The notes: generated from the letters alone by a model not told the origin. A DNA stretch of 64,000 nt from Lysobacter sp036697405 (GCF_036697405.1 NZ_JBAHWA010000008.1:124001-188000); one strand, 5' to 3'; positions 52,015 through 60,639 are shown, counted from the stretch's first letter. A program made the numbers and translations.

Positions 52015-52850
52015 GCCGCCGCGGCCTCGTGCTCGCCGCGCACGTCCAGCCAATCGCGCAGGCCGTCGCCGAGGAACTGGAAGGTGGCCAGGGTCGCGAC
52101 CAGGAAACCGGCCGGGAACAGCAGGGTCCAGGGCGCGCTGTCGAGTTCCTGCACGCCTTCGGACAACAACGTGCCCCAGCTGGCCGAGGGTTCGTCCACC
52201 GACAAACCGAGGAAGCCGAGGAAACTTTCCACCAGGATCGCCTGCGGCAGGATCAGCCCCAGGTAGACGAAGGCCAGCGGCAGCAGGTTGGGCAGCACGT
52301 GCCAGCGCAGGCGCTGGCCGAAGCCGGCGCCGGCGGCCTGGGCGGCCAGCACGAACGGCGCCTCGCGCAGGCGCGCGGCCTCGGCGCGCATCACCCGCGC
52401 CAGATCGATCCAGACATAGCCGCCGATCGCCGCCAGCAACAACCCCAGCGAGCGCTCGAACAGGGTCAGCAACAGGATCACCACCAGCAGGAACGGCAGC
52501 GCCGAGAACACGTCCAGCACGCGCAGCAGGGCGCGCTCGACGCGACCGCCGGCGAGCCCGGCGACCGCGCCGTAGCCCAGCCCGATCGCCAGCGCGACCA
52601 CGCTGGCGAGCAGGCCGATGGTCAGCGACAGGCGCCCGCCGGCCAGGGTGCGCGCGTACACGTCGCGGCCGATCGCATCGGTGCCGAACCAATGCCCGGC
52701 GCGGCCGGGCGCGGCCGACAGCGCCTCCCAATCCGGGGTGTGCGGGTCGTAGGCGCTCAGCCACGGCCCCAGCCAGCACAACGCGGCCAGGGCGGCCAGC
52801 GCGATCAGGCAGGCGCGGGCCACGGGCGGGAGGGGTCGCAGGGGTCGCAT
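52011..52850 (-). CDS. OppC/YejE-type ABC permease
   Basis: The 279-residue product has an N-terminal helix, HWFGTDAIGRDVYARTLAGGRLSL (the family's DxxGRDvxsR signature) and five more helices with VLPNLLPLAFVYLGLILPQAILVESFLGFLGL. It is the C-type permease of the oligopeptide family. Its B-type partner, needed to form the channel, is absent here; upstream lies the divergent rrf2. The start ATG at 52850 gives the family N-terminus. Confidence 0.92.
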   Translation of the reverse strand: MRPLRPLPPVARACLIALAALAALCWLGPWLSAYDPHTPDWEALSAAPGRAGHWFGTDAIGRDVYARTLAGGRLSLTIGLLASVVALAIGLGYGAVAGLAGGRVERALLRVLDVFSALPFLLVVILLLTLFERSLGLLLAAIGGYVWIDLARVMRAEAARLREAPFVLAAQAAGAGFGQRLRWHVLPNLLPLAFVYLGLILPQAILVESFLGFLGLSVDEPSASWGTLLSEGVQELDSAPWTLLFPAGFLVATLATFQFLGDGLRDWLDVRGEHEAAAA

Positions 52851-52933
52851 ACGCGCATCGTAACGGGCACATGCCGGCTGGGCATATGCAGATGACGCAT
52901 CGCCTTTTCCGTCGTCGCGGCCTTTGCGGCCTT

Positions 52934-52958
52934 ATTCCCTACATGGCGAATAGGAAAT
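52934..52958 (+). promoter_or_regulatory. Candidate Rrf2 operator over its own start codon
   Basis: ATTCCCTA (52934-52941) and TAGGAAAT (52951-52958) form an inverted repeat matching at 7 of 8 positions with a 9-base spacer. The right arm covers the ribosome site and the A-T of the ATG. This is a natural place for autoregulation. Confidence 0.45.
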
Positions 52959-53400
52959 GCTGACGATGAAGGCGAAATACGCACTGCGCGCCATGTGCGC
53001 GCTGGCGCGCGCCGACGACGGCCGGCTGCAAGCCCGGGCGATCGCCGAACACAGCCGCACGCCGGAAAAATTCCTGGAATCGATCCTGGTCGACCTGCGC
53101 GAGGCCGGCTTCATCCACAGCCGCCGCGGCCAAAAGGGCGGCCACGCGCTCGCACGCCCGGCCGAGCAGATCCGGGTCGGCGACCTGATCCGCGCCATCG
53201 ACGGGCCGCTGGCACCGGTGCGCTGCGCCAGCGTCAGCGCCTACCGCGCCTGCGCCGACTGCCCGGACCCTGCGCAGTGCGAACTGCGCGCGCTGATGCG
53301 CGAGGCGCGCGACGCCCTGTCGCGGGTGCTGGACGGCTGCAGCCTGGGCGAACTCGCGCGCGGCCCCCACGCGGCCGTGCTCAGCGGAGACGCGGCATGA
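52957..53400 (+). CDS. Rrf2-family transcriptional regulator of sulfate uptake
   Basis: The 147-residue product starts MLTMKAKYALRAMCALA and has the winged helix-turn-helix of Rrf2 proteins (FLESILVDLREAGFIHSRRGQKGGH). The cysteine region CASVSAYRACADCPDPAQC could hold an Fe-S cluster as in IscR, but the spacing differs and a CymR/CysR-like sulfur role without a cluster is also possible. It overlaps yezD and heads the sulfate-transport genes, so control of sulfur supply is the best guess. ATG at 52966 is an alternative start. Confidence 0.9.
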   Translation: MLTMKAKYALRAMCALARADDGRLQARAIAEHSRTPEKFLESILVDLREAGFIHSRRGQKGGHALARPAEQIRVGDLIRAIDGPLAPVRCASVSAYRACADCPDPAQCELRALMREARDALSRVLDGCSLGELARGPHAAVLSGDAA

Positions 53401-53630
53401 ACGCGGCCCGGCGCAAATCGCGCGGCTCGCAGACCGGCGCCACGGCGGCGCCCGAGTTCGAACCCGCGGTCAACATCGTCAACCTCAGCGACAGCGAGTT
53501 CGCGGTGCTGACCGCGCTGCGCGAGATCGGCTACGGCCAGGTCGAGGTAGTGGTGCACGCTTCGCAGATCGTGCAGATCACGCGCAGCCAGCGCGTGCGC
53601 GTGGAAGAGCCGCGGAGCCGGCCGCTGTGA
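53397..53630 (+). CDS. YezD-family (DUF2292) small protein
   Basis: The 77-residue product has an Arg/Ser-rich leader and the DUF2292 core AVLTALREIGYGQVEVVVHASQIVQITRSQRVR. YezD proteins occur in sulfur-starvation regulons (for example of CymR in Bacillus), and the YGxVxIxxHxxxVVQI pattern is clear here. The role is unknown. The start overlaps the rrf2 stop (ATGA). It supports a sulfur function for the operon. Confidence 0.85.
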   Translation: MNAARRKSRGSQTGATAAPEFEPAVNIVNLSDSEFAVLTALREIGYGQVEVVVHASQIVQITRSQRVRVEEPRSRPL

Positions 53631-53756
53631 GCGCGCCCCCGGCGCGCCGGCGCGCACCGTGTTGTCGACGCCCGCTGCCGGCTTCGACGGACTGAGGCCT
53701 CCGCCGCACGCGCGTACCCGACAGGGTCTTCCCTCTCTTCTTCCAAGGAATCCGCC

Positions 53757-55217
53757 ATGCCCCATCGACATCGGCGATCTGGCACCGCGACCGCGACTCC
53801 GGCCTGGCTGTTGGGCGCGCTGGGCTGCGCACTGACCCTGCCCGCGCAGGCGCAAACCTCCGGCCTCAGCGTCGAGGATCTCGCCCGCCGCCTGCAGGCG
53901 ATCGAACGACGCCTGGGCGCCGCCCCGGCCGACGCCGGCACCGCCACGGTCGATCCGGCCGACCTCGACCAGCGCCTGCGCGTGATCGAGCGCAAGCTGG
54001 AACTGCAGGCCGAAGCCGAAAGCGCGCGAATCGCCGCCACCCCGGTGGTGACGCTGAGCGCGGCCAGGGGCCTGTCGGTGAAGTCGCCGCCGCCCGGCGA
54101 TCTGGAGATCAAGGTCCGCGGCCTGATCCAGGCCGACGGCCGCTTCTTCATCGACGACCAGCGCAACCCGCAGAACGACAGCTTCCTGTTCCGCCGCGTC
54201 GAGCCCACCATCGAAGGCAGCTGGGGCTCGCTGTTCGCATTCCGCCTGGGCGCGCAACTGGCCGGCGACACCGCCACCGTCAACGACGCCTACGTCGACG
54301 TGCGCTTCAGCCCGCGCGCGAGCGTGCGCGTGGGCCGCTACAAGGTGCCGTTGGGCCTGGAGCGCCTGCAGTCCAGCAGCGCAGGCGCGATGGTCGAGGG
54401 CGGTTTCGCCGGCGAACTGGCGCCGGTGCGCGACCTGGGCGTGCAGCTGCAGGGCGAGCTCGCCGACGGCGCGCTCAGCTACGCGGTCGGCGCCTTCAAC
54501 GGCGCGCCCGACGGCCGCGACGGCGCCACCACCAATCCCGACAACGAATTCGAACTGATCGGCCGCGTGTTCGTGGAGCCGTGGAAGAACGGCGGCGGCG
54601 CCCTGTCCGGCCTGGGCTTCGGCGTCGGCGCCAGCCAGGGCGACAAGCGCGGCGCCGGCAACAATTTCCTGCCGCGCTACCGCACGCCGGGCCAGGCGCA
54701 GTTCTTCAACTACCGCAGCAGCGTGGTCGCCGACGGCGAACACAGCCGCTGGTCGCCGCAGGCCTACTACTACCGCAACCGCCTGGGCCTGCTCGGCGAA
54801 TACATCCGCTCGCGGCAGGACCTGCTGCTGCCGGCCAGCGGCGCGCGCGCCGCGCTGGATCACGACGCCTGGCAGCTCACCGCCGGCTGGGTGCTCACCG
54901 GCGAAGACGCCAGCTACAAGGGCGTGGTCAAACCCAGCCAGCCGTTCACGCCGGGCGGCGCCGGCTGGGGCGCGCTGGAACTGGTCGCGCGTTACGGCCG
55001 TCTCGACATCGACGACGACGCCTTCCCGCGCTACGCCGATCCGGCCGCGGTCGCGTCCGAGGCCCGCGCCTGGGGCCTGGGCCTGAATTGGTACCTCACC
55101 GGCAACTTCAAGCTGGTCGCCAACTACACCCAGACCGATTTCGAGGGCGGCGCACCGGCCGGCGCCGATCGCGAAGACGAAAAGGCTTTCTTCACGCGGG
55201 CGCAATTCTCCTTCTGA
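53757..55217 (+). CDS. OprO/OprP-type porin of the sulfate operon
   Basis: The 486-residue product has a signal peptide (to about residue 33), a predicted coiled coil (EDLARRLQAIERRLG and LDQRLRVIERKLELQAEAE) and a 16-strand-type barrel with PTIEGSWGSLFAFRLG, VGRYKVPLGLERLQSS and a terminal FTRAQFSF (aromatic last residue, needed for barrel insertion). It matches the phosphate-selective porin family, but its place directly before sbp argues that it passes sulfate. AAGGAA precedes the ATG. Confidence 0.9.
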   Translation: MPHRHRRSGTATATPAWLLGALGCALTLPAQAQTSGLSVEDLARRLQAIERRLGAAPADAGTATVDPADLDQRLRVIERKLELQAEAESARIAATPVVTLSAARGLSVKSPPPGDLEIKVRGLIQADGRFFIDDQRNPQNDSFLFRRVEPTIEGSWGSLFAFRLGAQLAGDTATVNDAYVDVRFSPRASVRVGRYKVPLGLERLQSSSAGAMVEGGFAGELAPVRDLGVQLQGELADGALSYAVGAFNGAPDGRDGATTNPDNEFELIGRVFVEPWKNGGGALSGLGFGVGASQGDKRGAGNNFLPRYRTPGQAQFFNYRSSVVADGEHSRWSPQAYYYRNRLGLLGEYIRSRQDLLLPASGARAALDHDAWQLTAGWVLTGEDASYKGVVKPSQPFTPGGAGWGALELVARYGRLDIDDDAFPRYADPAAVASEARAWGLGLNWYLTGNFKLVANYTQTDFEGGAPAGADREDEKAFFTRAQFSF

Positions 55218-55273
55218 GCATGCTCCTCACCGCGCCTAGACCGCGCCTGTCACGACGCAAAGAGATCCCCCAC

Positions 55274-56278
55274 ATGAAAACGCTAATCTCCACGCTCGCA
55301 ATCGCCCTGGCCCTGGCCGCCGGCTCCGCCACGGCCAAGGATGTCGAGTTGCTCAACGTGTCCTACGACCCCACACGCGAGTTCTACGCCGAGGTCAACA
55401 CCGCTTTCGCCGCGCAATGGAAGCAGGAAACCGGCGAGACCCTGAAGATCCGCGCCTCGCACGGCGGCTCGGGCAAGCAGGCGCGCTCGGTGATCGACGG
55501 CCTGGAAGCCGACGTGGTCACCCTGGCGCTGGCCGCCGACATCGACGCCATCGCCACCAACGGCAAGCTGCTGCCGGGCAATTGGCAGTCGCGCCTGCCG
55601 CACCAGAGCGCGCCCTACGCCTCGACCATCGTGTTCCTGGTGCGCAAGGGCAATCCCAAGGGCGTGCGCGACTGGGCCGACCTGGTCAAGCCGGGCGTGG
55701 CGGTGATCACGCCCAACCCCAAGACCTCCGGCGGCGCGCGCTGGAATTATCTGGCTGCCTGGGCCTGGGCCTCGCAGCAGTACCGCGACGGCGGCAAGGT
55801 GGTCGATTACCTCACCCGCTTGTTCAAGAACGTACCGGTGCTGGACACCGGCGCGCGCGGCTCCACCACCACCTTCGTCGAGCGCGGCATCGGCGACGTG
55901 CTGCTGGCCTGGGAGAACGAGGCCCTGTTGACCCTGGACGAGCCCGGCAACCGCGGCAAGTACGAGATCGTCGTGCCCAGCCTGAGCATCAAGGCGGAAC
56001 CGCCGGTGGCCTGGGTCGACAAGAACGTGGCCAAGCACGGCACCCGCAAGCAGGCCGAGGCCTATCTGCGGTTCCTGTACACGCCGCAGGGCCAGCGCCT
56101 GGCCGCCAAGCACCACTACCGCCCGGCCGAGCCGGACAAGGTGCCGGCCGCCGAGCTGAGCCAGTTCGCGCAGGTGAAGCAGGTCACCATCGACAACGCC
56201 TTCGGCGGCTGGAAGAAGGCGCAGGCGGATCACTTCGCCGACGGCGGGTTCTTCGATCGGATTTATCAGCCCAAGTGA
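55274..56278 (+). CDS. sbp: Periplasmic sulfate-binding protein
   Basis: The 334-residue product has a signal peptide (MKTLISTLAIALALAAGSATA) and the Sbp/CysP features: LLNVSYDPTREFYAEVN, SHGGSGKQARSVIDGLEADVVTLA, PNPKTSGGARWNYLAAWA and DTGARGSTTTFVERGIGDV. It delivers sulfate (or thiosulfate) to CysTWA. It is 56 bases after the porin. A perfect hairpin lies between it and cysT. Confidence 0.96.
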   Translation: MKTLISTLAIALALAAGSATAKDVELLNVSYDPTREFYAEVNTAFAAQWKQETGETLKIRASHGGSGKQARSVIDGLEADVVTLALAADIDAIATNGKLLPGNWQSRLPHQSAPYASTIVFLVRKGNPKGVRDWADLVKPGVAVITPNPKTSGGARWNYLAAWAWASQQYRDGGKVVDYLTRLFKNVPVLDTGARGSTTTFVERGIGDVLLAWENEALLTLDEPGNRGKYEIVVPSLSIKAEPPVAWVDKNVAKHGTRKQAEAYLRFLYTPQGQRLAAKHHYRPAEPDKVPAAELSQFAQVKQVTIDNAFGGWKKAQADHFADGGFFDRIYQPK

Positions 56279-56363
56279 GGGTTGGGGAGCTTGGGCGGTG
56301 GCAAGGGTTCGATCGAGCCGCTGAGGGCATCAAGACACCAAAGCTGATCGAACTCTAGTCACC

Positions 56364-56389
56364 GTCATTCCCGCGTAGGCGGGAATGAC
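56364..56389. repeat. 11-bp perfect hairpin between sbp and cysT
   Basis: Arms 56364-56374 and 56379-56389 (GTCATTCCCGC and its complement) with loop GTAG. This palindrome type is widespread in Xanthomonadaceae and other Proteobacteria. Its position could stabilise sbp message or reduce read-through to the permease genes. Confidence 0.85.
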
Positions 56390-56439
56390 GAGCAAGAACA
56401 AACCAAAACGCATAGCCGGAACCAGACCAACCCAACCCC

Positions 56440-57309
56440 ATGAGCTCCATCGCCCTCCCCTCGCTTTCCGCCTCGCGCTGGCGCCGGCCGCTGCCCGGCT
56501 TCGGCCTCAGCATCGGCCTGGGTCTGGCGTGGTTGAGCCTGGTGGTCTTGCTGCCGCTGGCGGCGCTGACCATCCGCGCCGCCGGCCTGGGCGCGGACGG
56601 CTGGTTGCGCGCGATCCAGGACCCGCGCGTGCAGGCCTCGCTCAAGCTCAGCTTCGGCGCCGCGTTGGCGGCCTCGGTGCTGGCCTTGTTCGCCGGCGCG
56701 CTGATCGCCTGGGTACTGGTGCGCTACCGCTTTCCGGGCCGGCGCCTGCTCGATGCCCTGGTCGATCTGCCGTTCGCGCTGCCGACCGCGGTGGCCGGCA
56801 TCGCCTTGACCGCGATCTATTCCTCCAACGGCTGGGTCGGGCGCTGGCTGGAACCGGCCGGGTTCAAGATCGCCTACGCGCCGGCCGGCATCGTGATCGC
56901 CCTGGTCTTCATCGGCCTGCCGTTCGCGGTGCGCACGGTGCAGCCGGTGCTGGAGGCGCTGGGCCGCGAGCAGGAGGAAGCCGCCGCCTCTCTGGGCGCC
57001 TCGCGCCTGACCACGCTGCGCCGGGTGATCCTGCCCGAGCTGCTGCCGGCCTTGCTGACCGGCTTCTCGCTGGCGTTCGCGCGTGGGCTGGGCGAGTACG
57101 GTTCGGTGATCTTCATCGCCGGCAACCTGCCCTACAAAACCGAGATCGCGCCGCTGCTGATCACCATCCGCCTGGAGGAATACGACTACAACGGCGCGAT
57201 CGCGATCGCCGCGCTGCTGCTGGCCGCGTCCTTCCTCTGCCTGCTGGCGATCAACGCGATCCCCTCGTTGTTCGCGCACGAACGCCGGGAGCGCCGCCGT
57301 GACCCGTGA
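56440..57309 (+). CDS. cysT: Sulfate ABC transporter permease CysT
   Basis: The 289-residue product has six helices, the LPFALPTAVAGIALTAIYSSNGW region and the permease EAA-like loop (EEAAASLGASRLTTLRRVILPELLPALL). It forms the inner-membrane channel with CysW. It starts 161 bases after sbp, past a hairpin, and overlaps cysW by 11 bases. Confidence 0.95.
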   Translation: MSSIALPSLSASRWRRPLPGFGLSIGLGLAWLSLVVLLPLAALTIRAAGLGADGWLRAIQDPRVQASLKLSFGAALAASVLALFAGALIAWVLVRYRFPGRRLLDALVDLPFALPTAVAGIALTAIYSSNGWVGRWLEPAGFKIAYAPAGIVIALVFIGLPFAVRTVQPVLEALGREQEEAAASLGASRLTTLRRVILPELLPALLTGFSLAFARGLGEYGSVIFIAGNLPYKTEIAPLLITIRLEEYDYNGAIAIAALLLAASFLCLLAINAIPSLFAHERRERRRDP

Positions 57310-58150
57310 GCGCGACGATCTGCAAGAACCGGCCTGGCTGCGCTGGATCCTGATCCTGTCGGCGGTGCTGGTGATGGCGCTGCTGGTGGTGATGCCGCTG
57401 CTGATGGTGCTGGGCGCGGCCTTCGCCGAGGGCGTCGGGGTCTGGTTCGCCGCGCTCAGGGAGCCCGATGCGGTGGCCGCGCTCAAGCTGACCCTGTTCA
57501 CCGCCGCGATCGTGATCCCGCTCAATGCGGTGTTCGGCGTGTTCACCGCCTGGGCGGTCACCCGCTTCGAGTTCGCCGGCAAGCGCGTGCTGCTGGCCCT
57601 GATCGATCTGCCGTTCGCGGTCTCGCCGGTGGTCGCCGGCCTGTGCCTGGTGCTGCTGTTCGGCTCGCACGGCTGGTTCGCCGAGCTGCTGGCGCACTAC
57701 GACATCAAGATCCTGTTCGCGCGCCCCGGCATCGTGTTGGCGACCTTGTTCATCACCTTCCCCTTCGTGGTGCGCGAACTGATCCCGCTGATGCAGCAGC
57801 AGGGCGCGGACGAGGAGCTGGCCGCGCGCTCGCTGGGCGCCGGCGCCTGGACCATGTTCCGTCGCGTGACCCTGCCCAACATCAAATGGGGCCTGCTGTA
57901 CGGCGTGCTGCTGTGCGGCGCGCGCGCGATGGGCGAGTTCGGCGCGGTGTCGGTGGTGTCCGGGCATATCCGCGGCCTGACCAACACCCTGCCGCTGCAC
58001 ATCGAGATTCTCTACAACGAATTCGACAGCACCGCGGCGTTCGCGGCCGCGTCGCTGCTGGCCGGCCTGGCCCTGGTCACGCTGGTGATCAAGTTCTGGC
58101 TGGAAGCGCGCCACGGCGACGCCCTGGCGCAATCACACAGGCGGCACTGA
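57299..58150 (+). CDS. cysW: Sulfate ABC transporter permease CysW
   Basis: The 283-residue product has six helices, LIDLPFAVSPVVAGLCLVLLFGSHGW and the loop DEELAARSLGAGAWTMFRRVTLPNIKW, matching CysW. The GTG start at 57299 overlaps cysT by 11 bases, with GGGAG upstream. It ends 2 bases... before cysA begins, so translation is coupled. Confidence 0.95.
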   Translation: MTRERDDLQEPAWLRWILILSAVLVMALLVVMPLLMVLGAAFAEGVGVWFAALREPDAVAALKLTLFTAAIVIPLNAVFGVFTAWAVTRFEFAGKRVLLALIDLPFAVSPVVAGLCLVLLFGSHGWFAELLAHYDIKILFARPGIVLATLFITFPFVVRELIPLMQQQGADEELAARSLGAGAWTMFRRVTLPNIKWGLLYGVLLCGARAMGEFGAVSVVSGHIRGLTNTLPLHIEILYNEFDSTAAFAAASLLAGLALVTLVIKFWLEARHGDALAQSHRRH

Positions 58151-58151
58151 C

Positions 58152-59342
58152 ATGAATCTCATCGATGTGGATCACGCAAGAACGAACGACCCCGCGCTGT
58201 GGCGCCCGGCCGATCCGGACGCGGCCCTGCCGGCCGATGCCGCACCGTCGTCACCGGCCTTGGGCCATCATGGCGGCGGGACGGTTCAAGGCAAGGGCAT
58301 GGACCTGCACATCCAAGGCATCGGCAAGCAATACGCGAACGTCGCCGCGCTGGACGCGGTCGACCTGGATATCGCGTCGGGCGAACTGGTCGCGCTGCTG
58401 GGGCCGTCGGGTTCGGGCAAGACCACGCTGCTGCGGGTGATCGCCGGCCTGCTCCACCCCGATCGCGGCCGCCTGCTGTTCGGCGACGAGGACGCGACCC
58501 GGCTGAGCCTGCGCGAACGCAACGTCGGTTTCGTGTTCCAGCACTACGCGCTGTTCAAGCACATGACCGTGGCCGAAAACATCGCCTTCGGCCTGCGCAG
58601 CCGGCCGCGCAGCCGGCGCCCGGACAAGGCCACGATCGCGCGCCGGGTGCAGGAACTGCTGAGCCTGATCCAGCTGCCGGAGCTCGGCGGCCGCTACCCG
58701 GAGCAATTGTCGGGTGGGCAGAAGCAGCGCGTCGCGCTGGCGCGCGCGCTCGCGATCGACCCGACCGTGCTGCTGCTGGACGAGCCCTTCGGCGCGCTCG
58801 ACGCCAAGGTGCGGGTGGAACTGCGGCGCTGGCTGCGGCGCCTGCACGAACAGACCGGGCAGACCACGCTGTTCGTCACCCACGACCAGGAAGAAGCGCT
58901 GGAGCTGGCCGACCGCGTGGTGGTGCTGCGCGACGGCCGCATCGAGCAGGTCGGCACGCCGGAGCAGATCTACCGCGAGCCCGCCTCGGCCTACGTGTTC
59001 GATTTCATCGGCCGCGCCAATACCATCGACGGCCGGGTCGAGCGCGGGCAGTTCGCGATCGACGGCCACGCGCTGCGCCTGCCCGCAGACGGGGTCGCCG
59101 ACGGCGCGGCCAGGCTGTACCTGCGCCCGCACGACCTGGCCCTGGGCGCGGCCGGCGACGGCCTGGCCGCGCGCGTGCTGGCGGTGCACCGGCTGGCCGA
59201 TCGCATCACCGTGGAATTGCAGCTGGACGGTCAGGCGCGCGCGCTGGAACTGGACCTGGTGGCGACGCCGGATGCGGTGGTGCCCGCGATCGGCGGCGCG
59301 GTCGGAGTGCGGCCGCTGCGGTATCGGGTGTACCCAGCCTGA
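58152..59342 (+). CDS. cysA: Sulfate ABC transporter ATP-binding protein
   Basis: The 396-residue product has Walker A GPSGSGKTT, Q-loop FVFQHYALFKHMTV, signature LSGGQKQRVALARAL, Walker B LLLDEPFGALD and the H-loop THDQEE, then a C-terminal TOBE-like regulatory domain (residues about 290-396). It powers sulfate import. About 49 residues precede the usual CysA start (MDLHIQGIGKQYANV, ATG at 58296); that leader is Ala/Pro/Asp-rich and may not be translated if the internal ATG is used. The coupling to cysW favours the first ATG. Confidence 0.94.
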   Translation: MNLIDVDHARTNDPALWRPADPDAALPADAAPSSPALGHHGGGTVQGKGMDLHIQGIGKQYANVAALDAVDLDIASGELVALLGPSGSGKTTLLRVIAGLLHPDRGRLLFGDEDATRLSLRERNVGFVFQHYALFKHMTVAENIAFGLRSRPRSRRPDKATIARRVQELLSLIQLPELGGRYPEQLSGGQKQRVALARALAIDPTVLLLDEPFGALDAKVRVELRRWLRRLHEQTGQTTLFVTHDQEEALELADRVVVLRDGRIEQVGTPEQIYREPASAYVFDFIGRANTIDGRVERGQFAIDGHALRLPADGVADGAARLYLRPHDLALGAAGDGLAARVLAVHRLADRITVELQLDGQARALELDLVATPDAVVPAIGGAVGVRPLRYRVYPA

Positions 59343-59631
59343 TCGAGTCCTTCTACTGACGCTTCCCCTTCTCCCGCTCGCGGGAGAAGGTGCCCGAAGC
59401 GCGGATGAGGGCAACGACGGAGGTGGGCGTTAGACGCCTGCCGTCCTCACCCCACGCCTTCCAGCCTCGCACACCCTTCGAGCGCCGCGAGCGGGACAGG
59501 GGCTAAGCGGCCGCTCGCGTTGTCCCTGGCGGGAGAGAAACTGAGCGCCCGCGCGCGTCGCCCTAGGGCAAAACGTCCCACCCGCGCCCCCGGCGCCCGG
59601 CGCGCGCGCAGCCGGGAGTAAACTAAGGCCC
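59343..59631. repeat. Intergenic stretch with ERIC-like repeat after cysA
   Basis: The hairpin CCTTCTCCCGC with its complement (59367-59390) plus CGAAGCGCGGATGAGGGC repeats the left half of the element at 18620. A second related block follows to about 59500. The hairpin may end the sulfate operon. The right end holds the hemB promoter. No gene is seen. Confidence 0.75.
59619..59624 (+). promoter_or_regulatory. -10 element of hemB
   Basis: TAAACT ends 7 bases before the hemB ATG, consistent with a leaderless message; no clear -35. Confidence 0.4.
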
Positions 59632-60624
59632 ATGAGCTACCCCTACACACGCCCGCGGCGGATGCGCCGCGACGAGTTCTCGCGCCGTCTGATGCGCGAG
59701 ACGGTCCTCACCGCCAACGACCTGATCTATCCGGTGTTCGTGCACGAGCTGCAGGGCCGCGCCGCGGTCGCCTCGATGCCCGGCATCGAGCGCCTGTCGA
59801 TCGACGAACTGCTGCGCGTGGCCGAACAGGCCAGCGAACTGCGCGTGCCGGCCCTGGCCCTGTTCCCGGTCACCGCCCTGGACGCAAAATCGCTGACCGC
59901 CGAGGACGCCTGGCGCGACGACGGCCTGTGCCAGCGCGCGGTGCGTGCGCTCAAGCAGCGCTTCCCGGAACTGGGCGTGATCACCGACGTCGCCCTGGAC
60001 CCCTACACCACCCACGGCCAGGACGGCTTGATCGACGACAGCGGCTACGTCATGAACGACGAGACCGTGGAAGCCCTGGTCAAGCAGGCGCTGTCGCACG
60101 CGGTCGCCGGCGCCGACGTGGTCGCGCCCAGCGACATGATGGACGGCCGCATCGGCCGGATCCGCGAAGCGCTGGAACTCGACGGCCACATTCATACCCG
60201 CATCATGGCCTACAGCGCCAAGTACGCGTCCAGCTTCTACGGCCCGTTCCGCGACGCCGTCGGCAGCGCCGGTGCGCTCGGCAAGGGCAACAAGTACACC
60301 TATCAGATGGACCCGGCCAACAGCGACGAAGCGATGCGCGAGATCGCGCTGGACCTCGACGAGGGCGCCGACATGATCATGGTCAAGCCGGGCATGCCCT
60401 ACCTGGACATCGTGCGCCGGGCCAAGGACGAATTCGGCGCGCCGACCTTCGTCTACCAGGTCAGCGGCGAGTACGCGATGTTGCGCGCGGCGATCCAGAA
60501 CGGTTGGCTGGACGAACGCGGCTGCGTGCTGGAAGCGCTGACCTCGATCAAGCGCGCCGGCGCCGACGGCATCCTCACCTACTTCGCGCTGGACGCCGCG
60601 CGCTGGCTGCGCGAAGCGCCATAA
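59632..60624 (+). CDS. hemB: Porphobilinogen synthase (delta-aminolevulinate dehydratase)
   Basis: The 330-residue product has the two Schiff-base lysines, Lys197 in AYSAKYASSFYGPF and Lys252 in MIMVKPGMPYLDI. The metal loop reads DVALDPYTTHGQDG, with Asp in place of the zinc-binding cysteines, marking a Mg-dependent enzyme like that of Pseudomonas. It joins two aminolevulinates into porphobilinogen in heme synthesis. A TAAACT box lies just before the ATG. It is a single gene. Confidence 0.97.
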   Translation: MSYPYTRPRRMRRDEFSRRLMRETVLTANDLIYPVFVHELQGRAAVASMPGIERLSIDELLRVAEQASELRVPALALFPVTALDAKSLTAEDAWRDDGLCQRAVRALKQRFPELGVITDVALDPYTTHGQDGLIDDSGYVMNDETVEALVKQALSHAVAGADVVAPSDMMDGRIGRIREALELDGHIHTRIMAYSAKYASSFYGPFRDAVGSAGALGKGNKYTYQMDPANSDEAMREIALDLDEGADMIMVKPGMPYLDIVRRAKDEFGAPTFVYQVSGEYAMLRAAIQNGWLDERGCVLEALTSIKRAGADGILTYFALDAARWLREAP

Positions 60625-60639
60625 GCGGTGCGGCGGTGA

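Noticed and set aside
52957..53400. IscR
   Set aside because: The cysteine spacing does not match the IscR cluster site, and no isc genes follow; sulfate genes do.
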